A stretch of 64,000 nt of DNA from Multifurca ochricompacta (taxonomy: Eukaryota > Basidiomycota > Agaricomycetes > Russulales > Russulaceae): assembly GCA_022496185.1 (NCBI GenBank), contig WTXG01000169.1, positions 18,279-82,278 of the forward strand, read 5' to 3'. The notes under the pieces were generated by a model. It was not told where the DNA came from and searched no databases. It was given only the letters and a program-made list of their open reading frames with translations. Shown piece by piece: positions 12,280 to 24,948 of this stretch. Within the stretch, counting starts at the first letter, position 1; each line of letters opens with the position of its first letter. The position numbers and the translations under genes were made by a program.

Positions 12280-12882
12280 TGTTACGACCTACCCAGCGTA
12301 CCCGACAGACAGCAAGACGTGGGGGACACACAAGCAGTGACAGTAGCCGCACGGGGTCTGCAAGGACATCGCCGGCTTAGTCATGATGTCCCACGCCGAA
12401 GTCCAGAAGACAGATACGGCATGAGGTATAGAAGCAGATCACGTGACAGTAAGGTTTGATGCCTCGTGTACAGAAGGACCCTGAACCTTAGTTGATGTGG
12501 GAAGACAGTGGCACTGGTTCTGATGGAAGGTTCCATAGTCACACGTCCAGAACCACAAGCGTCTAGATAAGCATGATAAGAACGGATGACTAAGCTAGTA
12601 CCAGCATGTATATATACCCTAGCTAGTCTCGCTCAGATGTTCCCCATCTTGAGCTCCTGTGACAATCAGTAGCCTTGTGGACCTTTAACTTCCTTCCTTG
12701 CGTCTCACCACCCGAACTCGTCCCTTTGGTACTAGTCCTCTGTGACCTGTACATTGAGCCTGTGACTCTGGTAGACCCTGCGTCGGACTTATTGTCTTCC
12801 ACATCGACCCAAGATCGTCCCGACCTTGTCTCTGTGACCTAGCCGCCCGCACTCGACCGCGTACGCCCCTCTGAGCGTAACA
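12280..12882 (+). repeat. Solo gypsy-type LTR in copia-1 RT (603 bp)
   Basis: It begins TGTTACGACC and ends GAGCGTAACA, with the duplication TGCTT at 12275-12279 and 12883-12887. A TATATATACCC box lies near 12609. It is CpG-rich and little decayed. Its sequence differs from the other chromovirus LTRs, so it is a separate family. Confidence 0.92.
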
Positions 12883-14811
12883 TGCTTGGTGCTGTACACC
12901 GCCTTGACTAGTCAGAGTACCATGCCCTCGGGGATGTCGAAACCCGGGGGTGGTTCCATATATATTTCTTCCTTGAGCTCACCATTAAGATATGCCGACT
13001 TCACATCCATTTGGTGTACTTCAAGATCAAACTGCGTTGCCAATGCAAGAATTGCGTGAAGAGATGCAAACTTTGCAACAGGTGCAAAAGTCCCATCGTA
13101 GTTGACGCCTTCAACTTGTGTGAAACCCTGTGCCACAATGCGAGCTTTGTGCCTCAAGACTTCCCCTGTGGGTCCACGCTTCGTATGGAACACCCATTTA
13201 CTGCCGACAACTTTACGTCCATTTGGGCGCGTGACAACCTCGTAGACCCCCATGCTTTCAAATGATCGCATTTCTTCCTGGCAGGCTGCATCCCACTTGC
13301 TGGTGTCGGGTTGCGCCATGGCTTCTTTGTAGGTGCGTGGGTCACTTGCTAGGTCAGATGTTGCAATATTGACTTGTTCTGCAGGGTCCTGTCTAGTTGT
13401 GTAAGAACTGACAGAATAGCGAGGGTCATCATCGCAGACAGGAGGACGTGTGGATCATTTGGGTCGGGTGGTAATGGTGGAGATGGGCATTGGTTCTGGT
13501 GCTGAGGGTTCGGTGAGTGCACTCTCGACTTTGCTATCGCTACTTGGCTGATGTTGGCTAGTAGTTTTCGTTGGCGTAGTTATTGTATGCGGCTGAATGT
13601 TACTGTTTTTGCCTTCCTCCCTTGGCTCTGCATGTTCGGCGTTGTCAATTTCGATGATTACTCATTCATGACGACTTCCCGGCCCCCCTTCATCAAATAT
13701 GATGTCGCGGGACTCAAAAAATTGGCCTGTAGAGCGATGTACCAATCTAAATGCCTTGCGCTGCCGTGCATAGCCAAGGAAAGTGCATTGGAGGGATCGT
13801 GCACCCAGCTTGGTGCGATACCTCTCAGGAATATACATGAATGCTTGGCATCCAAAAATCTGCAGGCGAGAGATGTCTGGTTTGTTGCCACTCCAAGCTT
13901 CTTCTGGGGTGGTGTCGTCTAGGGCGTGAGTGGGGGTGATGTTGTGCAGGTAAGCAGCGTATTCTAGCACGTCGTACCAGTAGGTTTCAGGCAGATCAGC
14001 ATCGAGTAACATTGTTCGGACCCTGTCGAGGAGTGTTCGATTCATCCATTCAGCAACGCCATTGTGCTGAGGAGTGTCAGGTGTCGTCATCTCATGTCTG
14101 ATGCCTTTATCTTGCAGGAACTTCTGGACTGTGGTAGCAGTGTACTCGCCCCCTCCATCTGTATGCAGGGCTTTGATTCGCCCTCCCGTTTCGACTTCCA
14201 CATGTGCAACGAAGGTTTTTAAGTGTCGCATGACCTTGGATTTTTCGCGCATGCCGGCTACGAAGACTTTCCATGACTTGTCATCCACCCAGGTTACAAA
14301 GTATTCAAACCCTTGGTGGGATCGCCGTGGTAGCTTTCCACACACATTGGAGAAGACTCAGCCTAAGACTACAGTGGCTCTGGTTTCTGTGGACTTCTGG
14401 ATCTCAGCGTGTGTTTGCTTTCCCTTAAGGCATGACTCACAGGGGCCAGGTGGACTTGACTCTGAGGTAATGTCCATTCCCTTGACCATTCCCTTTCGAA
14501 CCATGCAGAGAACGGCATCAGTGTTGAGATGCCCAAGTCTTCAATGCCAGGTATGTAGGTCTGCCTTTGCAACTGTGGTTAGTGCGATTAAAGCAGTTTC
14601 GTCTTTAGGGCTAATTTCATCTCCTTCAGCCAGGAAAGCGTCCACCCTGGCGATGTGCACTGTCTCTGGTGTGACAGTACGTGTGTCCATGATGTAGAGG
14701 TTTCCTTTGAGGCGTCCCTCACAGGTAAGTACCCCAGTCTGACTATAGATTTGGCAGGTGTTCTTAGCAAAGCGGACATCAGCTCCGCGGCTTGCGAGTT
14801 GGGCAACGGAC

Positions 14812-15268
14812 TGTGACATTTTCTTGCTGCTGTTTCGGCTTTTCTCCTTTTTTCTTCTATGCCCCTCTCTTTTGATGTCATAGACCTTGTGACCTTAGTA
14901 TGATATCATAGTACATTACATCTAGACTATGACTTCATAGTAGCTACATTGTATTTAAGGACTTCAATAAATCCAAGGACAGACCAAGTCTGTTCTCCTT
15001 GTACCAATCAAAGGTCCTTAAGAACTTCCCTTCAGCCCTCTTCAAGTATGTGACTTGGGAAGGTTTGGCTCACCAGTGGCTCCAGCAAAGGCTCTTGCCT
15101 TGCTATCTGAATCTCTTGACTTCACATGCGATGTCCAGACTCGTTGCCTTGATCCATACTGGCTGCATGCTGTGTGACATCTTGACTTGACACCTGTATA
15201 CCTTGATTACCTTGTGACCTTGACCCAGACCCAAACCGACGCACGCTGAAGGACCTGTGTGCAACACG
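14812..15268 (-). repeat. Solo LTR inserted in the copia-1 protease/integrase junction (457 bp)
   Basis: On the minus strand it reads TGTTGCACACAGG to AAATGTCACA, with the duplication CGGAC (plus strand) at 14807-14811 and 15269-15273. A GAGAACAGACTTGGTCTGTCC block links it to the TGTCACA family, though it is diverged. Precise flanking repeats make the call strong. Confidence 0.9.
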
Positions 15269-16532
15269 GACAGTAGATTTCCATGCAATTCGGGAATGTA
15301 CAAGATGTCTTGGAGAATTGTGTTAGTCCACTTGTTGTTTGCCCTCATTCGGACATGGATACTACCGATGCTGGTGCCAAGAATTGAGCTGTTATCGCCT
15401 AGGACAATCTTGACTGGGATTGAAAGTGATTTAAACTGGAAAAACCAATTCCTATGGGAACACATGGTACGTGATGCCCCTGAATCGATTATCCATTGCT
15501 GATTGAGGTCAATGTGTGCTGATAGGACTTGTAGCACTTTGAACAGGAGTACGGGGTCTTCACTTTGGATGGGCTGGCTATCCGTTACAGTGACTTTTGC
15601 CGCAGCCTTAGTGTTAGAGGAGGATTGCTGAGCATTAGCACCTGAGTCAGTAGCTTTGGCTTCATTTTCCTTCTTGAGCTTCCAACATTCTTCCACCACA
15701 TGCCCATGCTTTTTACAGTGAGTACACTGTTTCTTTGGCTTGTCCTCTTCTGACTTTCCTTTTCCTTTTTTAGCTGCTTTTGCTGAGCGTGTGAAGTAAG
15801 CGGTCGCGCCAAGGCCCAATTTTTGGATGCAGCGCTGTTCGTCAAGGATTATCTGTGATTTAACATGTTCAACAGTGAGGGAAGAGGGATTTGTCATGGA
15901 AAGGATGGTTTTTAAGGTGGATAGAGAGGTTGGGAGTGAGGAAATGATTGCGAAGGCGACGAGCTTGTCATCCAGTTGTAAGCCAATGTTGGAAATTGTA
16001 TGGGCAGCCCTGACTATGGCATTTATCGGGGGCTCCAGGGATTCTGTGTCTGAGAGGGTGGAGTGGAAGACATCGTTGATAAGGTAGACTATCTTTTGTT
16101 CTCCTTTGCCTTCATAGCAGACTAATAACTTATCCCAGCATTCCTTGGCTGTCTTTGCATACAGGACAGTACTTAGGGGTTCGTCCTTGAGAGTTAATGA
16201 TATCTGTGCTTGCGCTTCGCTATCTTTGAATGCCCATTCCTCCTGTGCTTCAGGAGGTGCTGTAGGATTTGGCTGAGGCTCTGATCCATCAACCACGGAC
16301 CACAATCTCCGCAATTTCAAGACCATTTGAACTCTGTACTTCCAGAACGTGAAATTGCCACCATCTTCTTCCAAGTATGGTATGTCATATTGACATGCTC
16401 CTTTTGTAGATGGTGCTGCTGCCGCTTTGGGTGCCGCTGTGCTGATTGGGGAACTCATTGTTTATGGTGCGTGGTGGTTTTCTGTCTGGTATGTATTCTG
16501 GTTCAATTTAGAGAAACTCAGGTCTCATAATC

Positions 16533-17435
16533 TGTAAGAGCTAGAAAAGTGAGTAGCTCAGTCTTTGGAACAGAAAGACTATATTGCTAGGTAATACCTA
16601 GAAAAGCGAGTAGCTACACAAAGAATTAGTAAAATGCAATGTAGCTACGAAGAAAATAATACTGACCTCAGTCTTTGGAACAGAAAGACTGAGGACGCTA
16701 ACTACGCTGGTAGTCCTATAATATAGTAAGAAATTTGCACGATACGATACCTTGTGCATTGTGTAGAATGGCCTCAATCTGATCGATCCCGGGCCGCCAT
16801 CTCTGGTATCAATGTGTGTTACAACCTCTACCGTCTGTCCCCATTTTCTTTCTGCTGCCCAACGACGACCCCTCCTTGCCGCCCACTTTACACTTCTCGA
16901 TCACATCTCCATCGTGGGACCCCTCACATGCCCTGCTCCCATCCCCGTGACCTAGTTTACATCTATTGATGTGTTGTTTGCTTATGCTTGCCTCCTTATC
17001 TCTTTATCTCCTTATCTTAAGACCGGACACTTACTTAGTACCCTATCAGAAGCTAGGCTTTACGCCCTCTGCTTTCGTATATTTGGGCCCATCTGACTCT
17101 GTACCCTTATCTCGTAGACGCCCACTGAGTTACGTATATAAGTCCGCTGTAGCTACCCTGTAGACCTCAGACTTGACTTATTGAATACATTGGTGCCTGT
17201 CTTCTGGACATCCCCTTTGATCTCTGACTCAGTTGTCTCAAGTGCTTTTGGCACTTCCCCGCTCAACATCGTCTTAGAGGAGGCGTCCCTTTGACTTTGA
17301 CTCATCCCCCTTACACTCCAAGAAGCCTTATTGGTTTCTTCTCTGACTCTACGAAGTACGCTGTCACACAAGTCGTGTGGAACGTCCTGCACCGGACGTA
17401 ACAATGTGGCTGTGTGCCGTGGCTGTATTCTAACA
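16533..17435 (-). repeat. Copia-1 5' LTR, split by a gypsy-A solo LTR
   Basis: The two parts, 16533-16816 and 17404-17435, together match the 311-bp LTR at 10882-11192. The differences seen (for example GCGAG/GTGAG, GACG/GACA, CCCGGGCC/CCTGGGCT) are C/T or G/A at CpG. Confidence 0.9.
16817..17403 (+). repeat. Solo gypsy-A LTR (587 bp)
   Basis: It is nearly identical to both LTRs of gypsy-A (52191 and 59082), with TGTTACAACC and GGACGTAACA ends. The insertion site read from the other copia-1 LTR is TATCAATGTGGC. The left flank ends CAATG and the right flank begins ATGTG, so the duplication is AATG/AATGT with a small loss at the junction. It is among the youngest insertions here. Confidence 0.9.
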
Positions 17436-17523
17436 TGGAAAGGGTTCCCAGACTCCGACAACTCATGGGAGCCAGCTGGGAATATCTTTGCTCTGGCCCT
17501 TATCATGGAGTTCCATAACTGAC
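17436..17523 (+). pseudogene. Gypsy-2 chromodomain C-terminal remnant
   Basis: The frame reads WKGFPDSDNSWEPAGN and runs into TGA at 17519-17521. It continues the KLHYLVKW piece that ends at 10881 on the far side of copia-1. It lies directly upstream of the extra zinc-knuckle ORF, as in gypsy-A. Confidence 0.85.
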
Positions 17524-17624
17524 ACCCAGAAGCACCCAATGGAAGTTAAAAAGGGGACCAACATCCCTGCTGAGATCCCCAGTACATGCTCCCCCAGCAA
17601 CGTTCTACCACTATCACTTCTATC

Positions 17625-18824
17625 ATGTCTTTCATCGCTGCCAATGCCGCCATCGACGCCTTCACCACCCCCACTGTAGTTGTCAAGAACTTCCCTGCTG
17701 CCCATCCTTCCACACATCCCTCTACCCCTATCAACTACAAGGCCGCCAAAGCATGGGTCAAGAGTCAATCCACTAACCCCAATGGCAACTTTGAACACAG
17801 TGAAGAGCTGCACCCCAATGATTTAGCCAGCATGGAGTCAGACAATGACATCCCTGAGTTTCTGTTTTTCCTCAATAATCCTAACTCCTTTATGTACTAC
17901 CCTCTTGAGATCACCATGGCTGATGGAATGATTGCCATCGCCAAATATATATTCTACACAAATGGAGGAATGGACATAGCCAGATGTATGAAGAAGGATG
18001 GCCCCATCTATGAGGCCCCAGTCTATTTAGAAGAAAGGTACATGGGTCATTTACACCACACCATGACTGACGAGCAGCTTGGGCATTTGGCTGTGGAAGA
18101 CTGCCGCGCCTTTGCCATCAACAAGGTGCTAAATGACATGTGGCTCCCACATCTCAAGGCCAAAGTAATGAGGCTGTGGAAGAATCTGACATTGCGGACA
18201 ATGTTGAACACCCAGTACAAAGAGCATGCAAAAATGATGGCAAGGCTGACCAGTGGGATGTTCCAGGTGGAATAAGAGCTGGTAGAGATTCAGAAGAGGT
18301 TGGAGAAGGGGGATGCATATCAGACTATTGCTGAAAGGTATGCCAACATGTATAGCCGCCCCCTACCTCCATGATCATTGGGCATGGCCCCAATGCTGTT
18401 GCCAAACTGGTTCGAGATGCCATGCATGCATGAAAACCCTTGTGGAGAAGAATGTTGGCACTGCAGCAGTAAGTATCACATCAGCTGGAACTGCCCCCTC
18501 AACTGCAAGTGGTGCTGGCACTGTCACAGTAACCTGCACTGGAGCCAATTCTGCAACTTCCAATGAGTGGGAGTTGCCCCAACGATTATCAACCCATCCA
18601 GGTGGTGTGGCAAATGCCTCTGTCACAATTCAGGGCATCGCAAGTTGGACTGCCCTGTCCATGATCTATGCCACAACTGTGGTCAGCGCAGCCCTTACAG
18701 GTTTCTTCATACCCATCAATGCCCACAGGAGTCAGACAAGGAGAATTATATGCTGGATGATCACAATGTAGCTGACAATTACTTGGACTTGGTGCAGGAT
18801 GATGATGGTACAAGTCATTTCTAG
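17625..18824 (+). pseudogene. Extra zinc-knuckle ORF (gypsy-2 copy)
   Basis: It starts at the ATG at 17625 (MSFIAANAAIDAF, the conserved start) and ends before the tag at about 18822-18824. It shares the acidic N-terminal part, the helical middle (HAKMMARLTSGMFQVE) and the knuckles CWHC-x4-H-x4-C and CWHC-x4-H-x4-C, then the WCGKCLCHNSGHRKLDC cluster. Stops occur at 18273-18275 (TAA for glutamine) and, as TGA for arginine, at 18372-18374 and 18564-18566. The gene is dead, but the Cys/His ligands are all retained. Family unrecognised. Confidence 0.82.
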
Positions 18825-18915
18825 CCAGGTCTGCTAGAACCAGAAGAGGGGTGATGTTACAACTCCCATCCCTTCCCATTTTCTTTCACCTCCCAAATAG
18901 TGTTCGCCATGGGTA

Positions 18916-19417
18916 TGTGGAACAGGCATGTGCGCAGCATACTGACTGTAAGTTGTAAGCAGGTTAGGCTAAATGACAAGTTAGACTTCAGAGATGAAGA
19001 AAACTCTATTACTATTCTACTGACCTAAACAACAAGTTAGCTACAGAGAGTGGTCAGTCAAAGGTATAAGTAGAGAGTAATGTAGAAGGGACTTACACTT
19101 CAGAGATGAAGAAAACTCTGAAGTGTAGAAGATGAAACAGACACCCTTATATACTATCCAAGGGGTGGTCTGTGCACTGGGAATAAGTCCACAAGTGCCA
19201 GACAAAGTCCAAACAATAAACATGAGGGAGAAAGGCCATTGGCCTCTACAGAAATCACATGTTACAAAGTGTATCAGTCAGCTACTGTGGAATGTGAGAA
19301 AGAAAGTAATAATGATAATGTAAAAAGTCCGAAACTCCGGTATCTAATCTAATCTACAAGTAGCTAATCTAATCACCTGATGCCTGAAGCATCACCAAAC
19401 ATCTTCTGTGTTCAACA
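18916..19417 (-). repeat. Copia-2 3' LTR (502 bp)
   Basis: It runs TGTGGAACAGGC to GTGTTCAACA on the plus strand. It carries CCTTATATACTATCC (TATA region of the reverse strand) and two ACTTCAGAGATGAAGAAAACTC blocks. Confidence 0.95.
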
Positions 19418-19699
19418 TCCCTCCATGCTGAAGGCATCTGGTCATGGATGGGAAATGAGTTGGATGAGCACACTGTCATCACAATTAAATGAGCATATCG
19501 CCAGCCAGAGATCCAACTTCTCTAACTCTCTGAGTGCGAGAGAGGCTTGGTGTTCAGAGGCATATCGTGGTGATTCGCTTATGCAAACTGAAACCATACA
19601 CACCTCTTGCATCACTCTCGAAGTTGAGAACTTTGCTCATGGTGGGAAAGTGAAATTGGTATACAAAGTCTCCAGATTCCAGCTCTCTCATTTCAGCAT

Positions 19700-22600
19700 A
19701 AGTCCTAGTCCATTGACCATGGTTTCAAACAATGCTTTGGTAGAGACTTAGTGAAGCCATCTGCCAGCATCTCACCTGTGGGGGTACACACTAACTCAAT
19801 TATGTGTGATTCAATGTACCCCCTAATGGCATGGAACTTGATAGGAATATGCTTTGACTGCCTTCCTGTGACAGGGTTTAATGCCAAATCCACGGCACCC
19901 TTATTGTCACAATGGAGTAGTATAGGGGAGGATACCTCATACCCTAACTCTTCCATAAAAGTCCTATACCACATTGCCTGATTTGCAGCCTCAGAGAGAC
20001 TCATATATTCGGCCTCAGTGGTGGACTGTGCTACCGTTTTCTGCTTCTGGAACACCATGAAATGGCACCATTTGCCAAGAAAATACATAGCCTGAGGTAG
20101 AGTGGCAGTCCTCTTGATCTCCCCATGAGGAATCTGCAAAGCCATGAAGGCCACTCTCCCCATTCCCTCCAGAATACCGCAGCTTGCAGTCTTTTGTACT
20201 ATTAAGATACTTTAAGACATATTTTGCAAGTCGCATGTGATCTTGAGAGGGGTTGGAAGCATATTGACTAAGGCATGCCACAGCAAAACTGATGTCAGGT
20301 CTACTTCCAATCTGCACCCATAGCAGAGACCCCATCAACTGTTGGTACTTCTTTATTTCAGAAGTGGATGCTGGCCATCAAATTTGACCAGATGAACATC
20401 AGTGCCAGAGGGAAGAGGAGTATATACTCGGTTGGAATCCCTCATCCCAAACTTCTCAATAATAGATAAAATGTAGGCTGCTTGGTCAATTTCCAGTGTC
20501 TGTTAGGACGATCCCTGGTAATATTACTCCAAGGTACAACTGGATTTCTCCCAAGTCAGTCATCTCATATCGATTAGATAGAGCTGACTTCAGCCACGTT
20601 ATCTTATCATTGGAAGACCCAAGTATAGTAATGTCATCTACATAAGAATGACATAAAGTGAATCATCCCCTCCTTTTGATGAAACAGTATACTCCTGCAT
20701 CAGAGTACATCTGAGTAAGCCCAGTTCATTAAGAACTGCATGGAATTGTAGATTCCATGCTCAGGAGGCTTGTTTGAGGCCATATAAAGCTTTTTGTAGC
20801 CTACAAACTTTGGACTCTTGACCAGCAACGACGAAACCAACTGGTTGCTCCATATAAATCTCTTCATCCAGATCACCATGTAGGAATGCCGATTTGACAT
20901 CCATTTGGTGGATTTCCCAATCCTCTAGCATAGCTAATGCTAGTAATAATCTAAGTGATTCAAATCTGGCGACTGGAGAGAAGTTTCGTCAAAGTCCACT
21001 CCTTCTACTTGGGTGAACCCTTTTGCCACAAGCCTAGCACGAAACCGTCCATCTGGTTTCAGCTTGAATACCCATTTTGATTTGACAGCCTTTCTTCCTT
21101 TTGGAAGATCCTCAAGGCGCCACACATTAGTTTATCTAAGGCATCAATTTGTATCTACATGCCTCAAGCCATTCACTGGCATTATCAGACTGCATTGCCT
21201 CCTGAAAAGTCAGGGGGTCTCTATAAGAGACACCTGCAGCATTTAGCAATTCCATATGCCCTAGTCTGGAAGAACCCTGCACAAACTCAGCATTATCCTC
21301 ATTATAAAATCGAGGATTCATTCGTCGTGAATGTTTGGGACGGGCAGTATCAAGATCTAAATCTTCCTGCACAGCCCTGTCACATTGCTGAGAGTGTGGA
21401 CTTTCCCTAGTAAATACTGGTTGGGAAATTTTGCCAACATTCTTCTTAGATTGTCTTTTGGCACGGGTCTCTGGGGGAGTTCAGATGGTTCCATGATTTG
21501 GGACGGAGGCGTCTGATAGATAGTTGATCGTGTGTGTCAACTCATTTTGGGTGTGGTAGGCTCAGGATTTACTTGAGGAGGTTCCACTTCCTCCTGTTCC
21601 TCAACCATGGCATCCTTATCTTCAGGAGCCTGAGGAACTGTGGCTATTGCTGGTTGAGGCTGGACAGGCCTCTCAACTTCTAAAACAAAAGGCGTAACCT
21701 TTTCTTTTGTTTACCCTTGCTGTCCTTGGCAAGGTTGGATGGGAAGGATCCTTCATCAAATGTCACATCTCTTGATATACGAAGGATCGAGTATGCATAT
21801 CCCAAAGAAGATATCCTTTTGAGTGGGGTGCATACCCGACAAAGACTGTTTCCCTGGCTTTGTGATCCAGTTTACATCTTTTATCCTCTGGGACAGTATA
21901 GTAGGCTAAGCAGCCAAATATTTTAAAGTAAGAGACATCTGGAATGTCCCCATCCAGAAGCTCAAGCGGTGTCCTCCACTTATTAGAGCGGATTGGCGTT
22001 CTATTGTATATGTGACAGGCTGTTTGCACTGCACATTCCCAGAAACCAAGGGAAAGACCAGCATGATGCAGCATGCTGGTAGCCTTTTCCATTATGGTTC
22101 TGTTGAACCTTTCAGCCCTTCCATTCTGTTGTGGGGAATATGGCATTGTCAATTTATGCTCTATGCCAGCCTGCTCAAGTATAGACTTCAGCTCCCTATT
22201 GACAAATTCGCCACCTCGGTCTGTATGTAAGGTCTTTATTTTCTTGTCTGTTTTATTTTCCAAGAATGCCTTAATGTTACAGAAGACCAATGTAAAATCA
22301 CTTTTTGCTTTCATAGCAACAACTAAAGCTGTCCTGCTAAAGTCGTCTATGAAAGTGGCAAAGTATAGGTTTCCTTGAATTGAGGTACATTGCAATGGAC
22401 CAACTAAGTCACTATGAATGACCTCCAAGGGTGCTGAAGCTCTCTTTTGAGAGGGAGGGAATGGAAGACGGTGTGATTTTCCCATTTCACAGCCATAGCA
22501 TGGCTTGTCTTCCACTTGGCTATTATCAATACTAAGGCCTTTTACAGCCTTAGGAGCATGTCTTTTGAGGGCCTCTTTTGACATATGACCCATGCGCAAA

Positions 22601-24028
22601 TGCCAGGTATCAAGGCTACTTGATGCAGATTTGTGGGAAGCAGTATTTAGATTCTGCATAGTTTTCCCAAAGACCCAATAGAGTCCCATAGCCTTGATGC
22701 CTTCCGCTATAATTGCATTATTGTACTTTATTTTGACCTCGGATGGAGAAAATTCCACTGAGCCACCTTTGTCTGTGATGCAGCTTGTCAACAGTATTCT
22801 CTCACTGCCAGGCATATAAAAGACATTGTTTAACTCTAACTCATAATTGTTTCGAGTTTTGAGTATGACTTTGCCTGTCCTTCAACTTGAACTACGGATC
22901 CATCACCAATTGTCACCTGATGTCCCTTGTGTGGGAAATACTCAGAGAAATCGTCTAAGTATGGTGTAAATGAGTGGTGGCTCCGCTGTCCATCATCCAA
23001 GGTTGCTGCCATCATCGACTTCTTGTGTGTGCTCAGTCATCATATAAAGTGAAATGCGAGGTGTCTCATGCACCTCCTGTATTCTGCCACTACCATTAAC
23101 TACAGTAGCTACTTGTGTGGAGTTATTATGTGTACTGGGGCCTTGCCCCTTCCTCTTGTTGCCCTTTTTGCCTGCATCAGCATTGGCTCTGTCCTGTTTC
23201 CTTTGCCGACATTCATTAGCCTTGTGGCCCAGCTTCTGGCAATAGAAGCAGGTGACATCATTGGACAATGATGCACCTGCAGGAGGTGGCGTGAAAGATA
23301 CTTGTTTTTTATTTTTGTTTTTGTTGACATGGGCTGCCTTGTTAAGGGCAGCCCCAACACCACTTCCTGTGGGGCTGGCTAGTCGGCTTTCCTCATTTAG
23401 GAACCTTTGTACAAGGTCCTGAGGGGAAAGGCAGTCAGGAGGACCTGACGCCAGGATTGAGCCTGCAATGGCTGAGTAGGATGGAGGCAGGGATTGGAGC
23501 AATATGAAGCTCATTTGGGATCAGAGATCTCCATCCCATTCTCTTTGAGAGTACTCCTCACATCCAACACATGCTGCAACTGGGGTCTGAATTGTTTGCC
23601 CTCCTCCAAGCGGAAGGAGGACACAGAACACCACAAGTTGTAGGTGGCCATGCTACCTACTGAGCCATAGAGCGATTCCAAATGCTCATACTTGGCATTG
23701 ACAGAGGGGTAAGTTCTGTCAGAGGCAATTTGGGAGTATGTTTCCGGTGATGTGACCATCACCAGGACTCCCATGAGGACTTCCTCAACTCTATTCCACT
23801 CCACATACATCGGCTCTGACCATGTGGCAAAGCGTTTGGCATACTCATCGTCCTTTTCTCCATCCTCTGGCTTGGGAGGATTCAGGAATTAGGGGCATCA
23901 TGCATGATGTGCCTCTTCATCCCATTTATCCTCAGCAAGGCTGTGAACGACACAGACCATTGCTGCCAGTTGGAGCCATCAAGTTTGTCAAACTTGAAGG
24001 TAGGGGGGAAGACAATGGAAGACATTGA
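19700..24028 (-). pseudogene. Copia-2 gag-pol, decayed
   Basis: Gag starts near 24025 (MSSIVFPPTFKFDKLDG), contains YGSVGSMATYNLW and the knuckle CFYCQKLGHKANEC (about 23230). Protease has MDSGATTHFTP (about 22985). The integrase segment (21763-22815) has CYGCEMGKSHRLPFP, HTDRGGEFVN and YSPQQNGRAERFNR. RT has WVFKLKPDGRFRARLVAKGF (about 21040) and MDVKSAFLHGDLDEEIYME (about 20860). RNase H is at 19705-20338 (GSRPDISFAVACLSQ and STTEAEYMSLSEA). Stops and frame shifts occur in gag (about 23923 and 23511), after protease and in RT. The fragment at 59667-62259 is a close relative. Confidence 0.92.
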
Positions 24029-24067
24029 GATGATTTTAAAAAGGTTGATCCTGGTTCCAAGGAGCAA

Positions 24068-24948
24068 TTAGAACCAGTTGTCCAGGTCTCATTGAAGAGG
24101 GCCTGTCCATTCTGTGGCGCTATGCTTCAGAACTTAAAAAAGTCCTGCCTCTGATGTGCGACTTCTAAGTAGTATAGTAGGTTGTCTAGCACCATCTACA
24201 ACAAGTCCTAAGCCCACATCAGGGGGACATTGTGTAAATAGATGGGGAGTCATGTCATGGAGGAGCCAACCACAAGTTCCACTAGAGACAAAGGGTATAG
24301 AGCCCTTCCTCTAGTGCTGGTGGTGGAGTCCATGATTAAGCCCTAGATGATTGGGGCCATGACTATAGTAGACTATTAGGTTTCCTCTGGTTGGGGCGAA
24401 CCCCCAATGAAAGCAGTGGGTACTTCTGCCCAGAGACAAAACCCTCTAGCTACTGTGTAAATACTATAGTAGTTCAAGCCTACTTGTATTGAGCCCAAGC
24501 GTCATGGGAGTGACTACCCATGCCTTGTTCTAGACCCTAAACTCTACCAGCAGGTCACTAAACCTGGCTTATGGATCGAGCCAAGCATTGACTGAACCTA
24601 TAGCTCCAAGCCTTCTGGGCAAGGGGCCTACTAAGACTATGGATGGGACAAAAACCCAGCTACAACTAAGAATACTATTTACTTAGAGCACACATGAGGA
24701 ACTCAAGGTGTTTCACCCACTTAGGGTCCCTCGTCACCTTTTGCAAGAATCCCCTGAGGGACTAGCCAGACAGATCAAGGTGGGCACATAAAGCACACCA
24801 CCTTGTGGACAGTTAAGGGCAAGGGTAAGATAAAATCAAAGCTCACTGTGACGGTGATTGGGAAAGGAGGTGTCTTGAAGCAGTGAGCTTGAAGAAAGGT
24901 TGGACTGATCAGAGAAAAGTCAGTTAGACGTGCCCAGGGCCCATAACC
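24068..24948 (-). other. Copia-2 5' leader and putative primer-binding site
   Basis: About 880 nt lie between the 5' LTR and gag with no ORF. Next to the LTR the minus strand reads GGTTATGGGCCCTG (24935-24948), the expected place for a primer-binding site; the same 14 nt follow the copia LTR at 44481-44872. The leader is conserved between the two copies to about 45295. I do not know the primer. Confidence 0.65.

Larger units (their letters stand above)
11193..16458 (-). pseudogene. Copia-1 gag-pol, broken by stops and two LTR insertions
   Basis: Translation starts at the ATG at 16456-16458 (MSSPISTAAPK). Gag has a UBN2-type region and the knuckle CTHCKKHGHVVEEC (about 15705). Protease has WIIDSGASRTM (about 15490). 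Integrase has the core DDK-box segment HTDGGGEYTATT and TPQHNGVAEWMNR (about 14060-14170). RT begins WVFHTKRGPTGEVLRHKARI (about 13170) and has ALYVDDITMV (about 12145). The RNase H end lies at 11187-11483 (HMDNQSAISVTRN). Solo LTRs at 12280-12882 (in RT) and 14812-15268 (between protease and integrase) interrupt it, with several stops and frame changes. Removing the 14812 insert restores NLLSVAQLASRGA. It is non-functional. Confidence 0.92.
10882..17435 (-). mobile_element. Copia-1, a full-length decayed Ty1/copia element
   Basis: The LTRs at 10882-11192 and 16533-17435 (the latter split) begin TGTAAGAGC and end TTCTAACA on the plus strand. The target duplication TGGAA is present at 10877-10881 and 17436-17440, inside the gypsy-2 chromodomain. 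Minus-strand coding order is gag, protease, integrase, RT, RNase H, which is the copia order. Three foreign solo LTRs lie inside it (12280, 14812, 16817). LTR-LTR differences are almost all CpG transitions. Confidence 0.93.
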
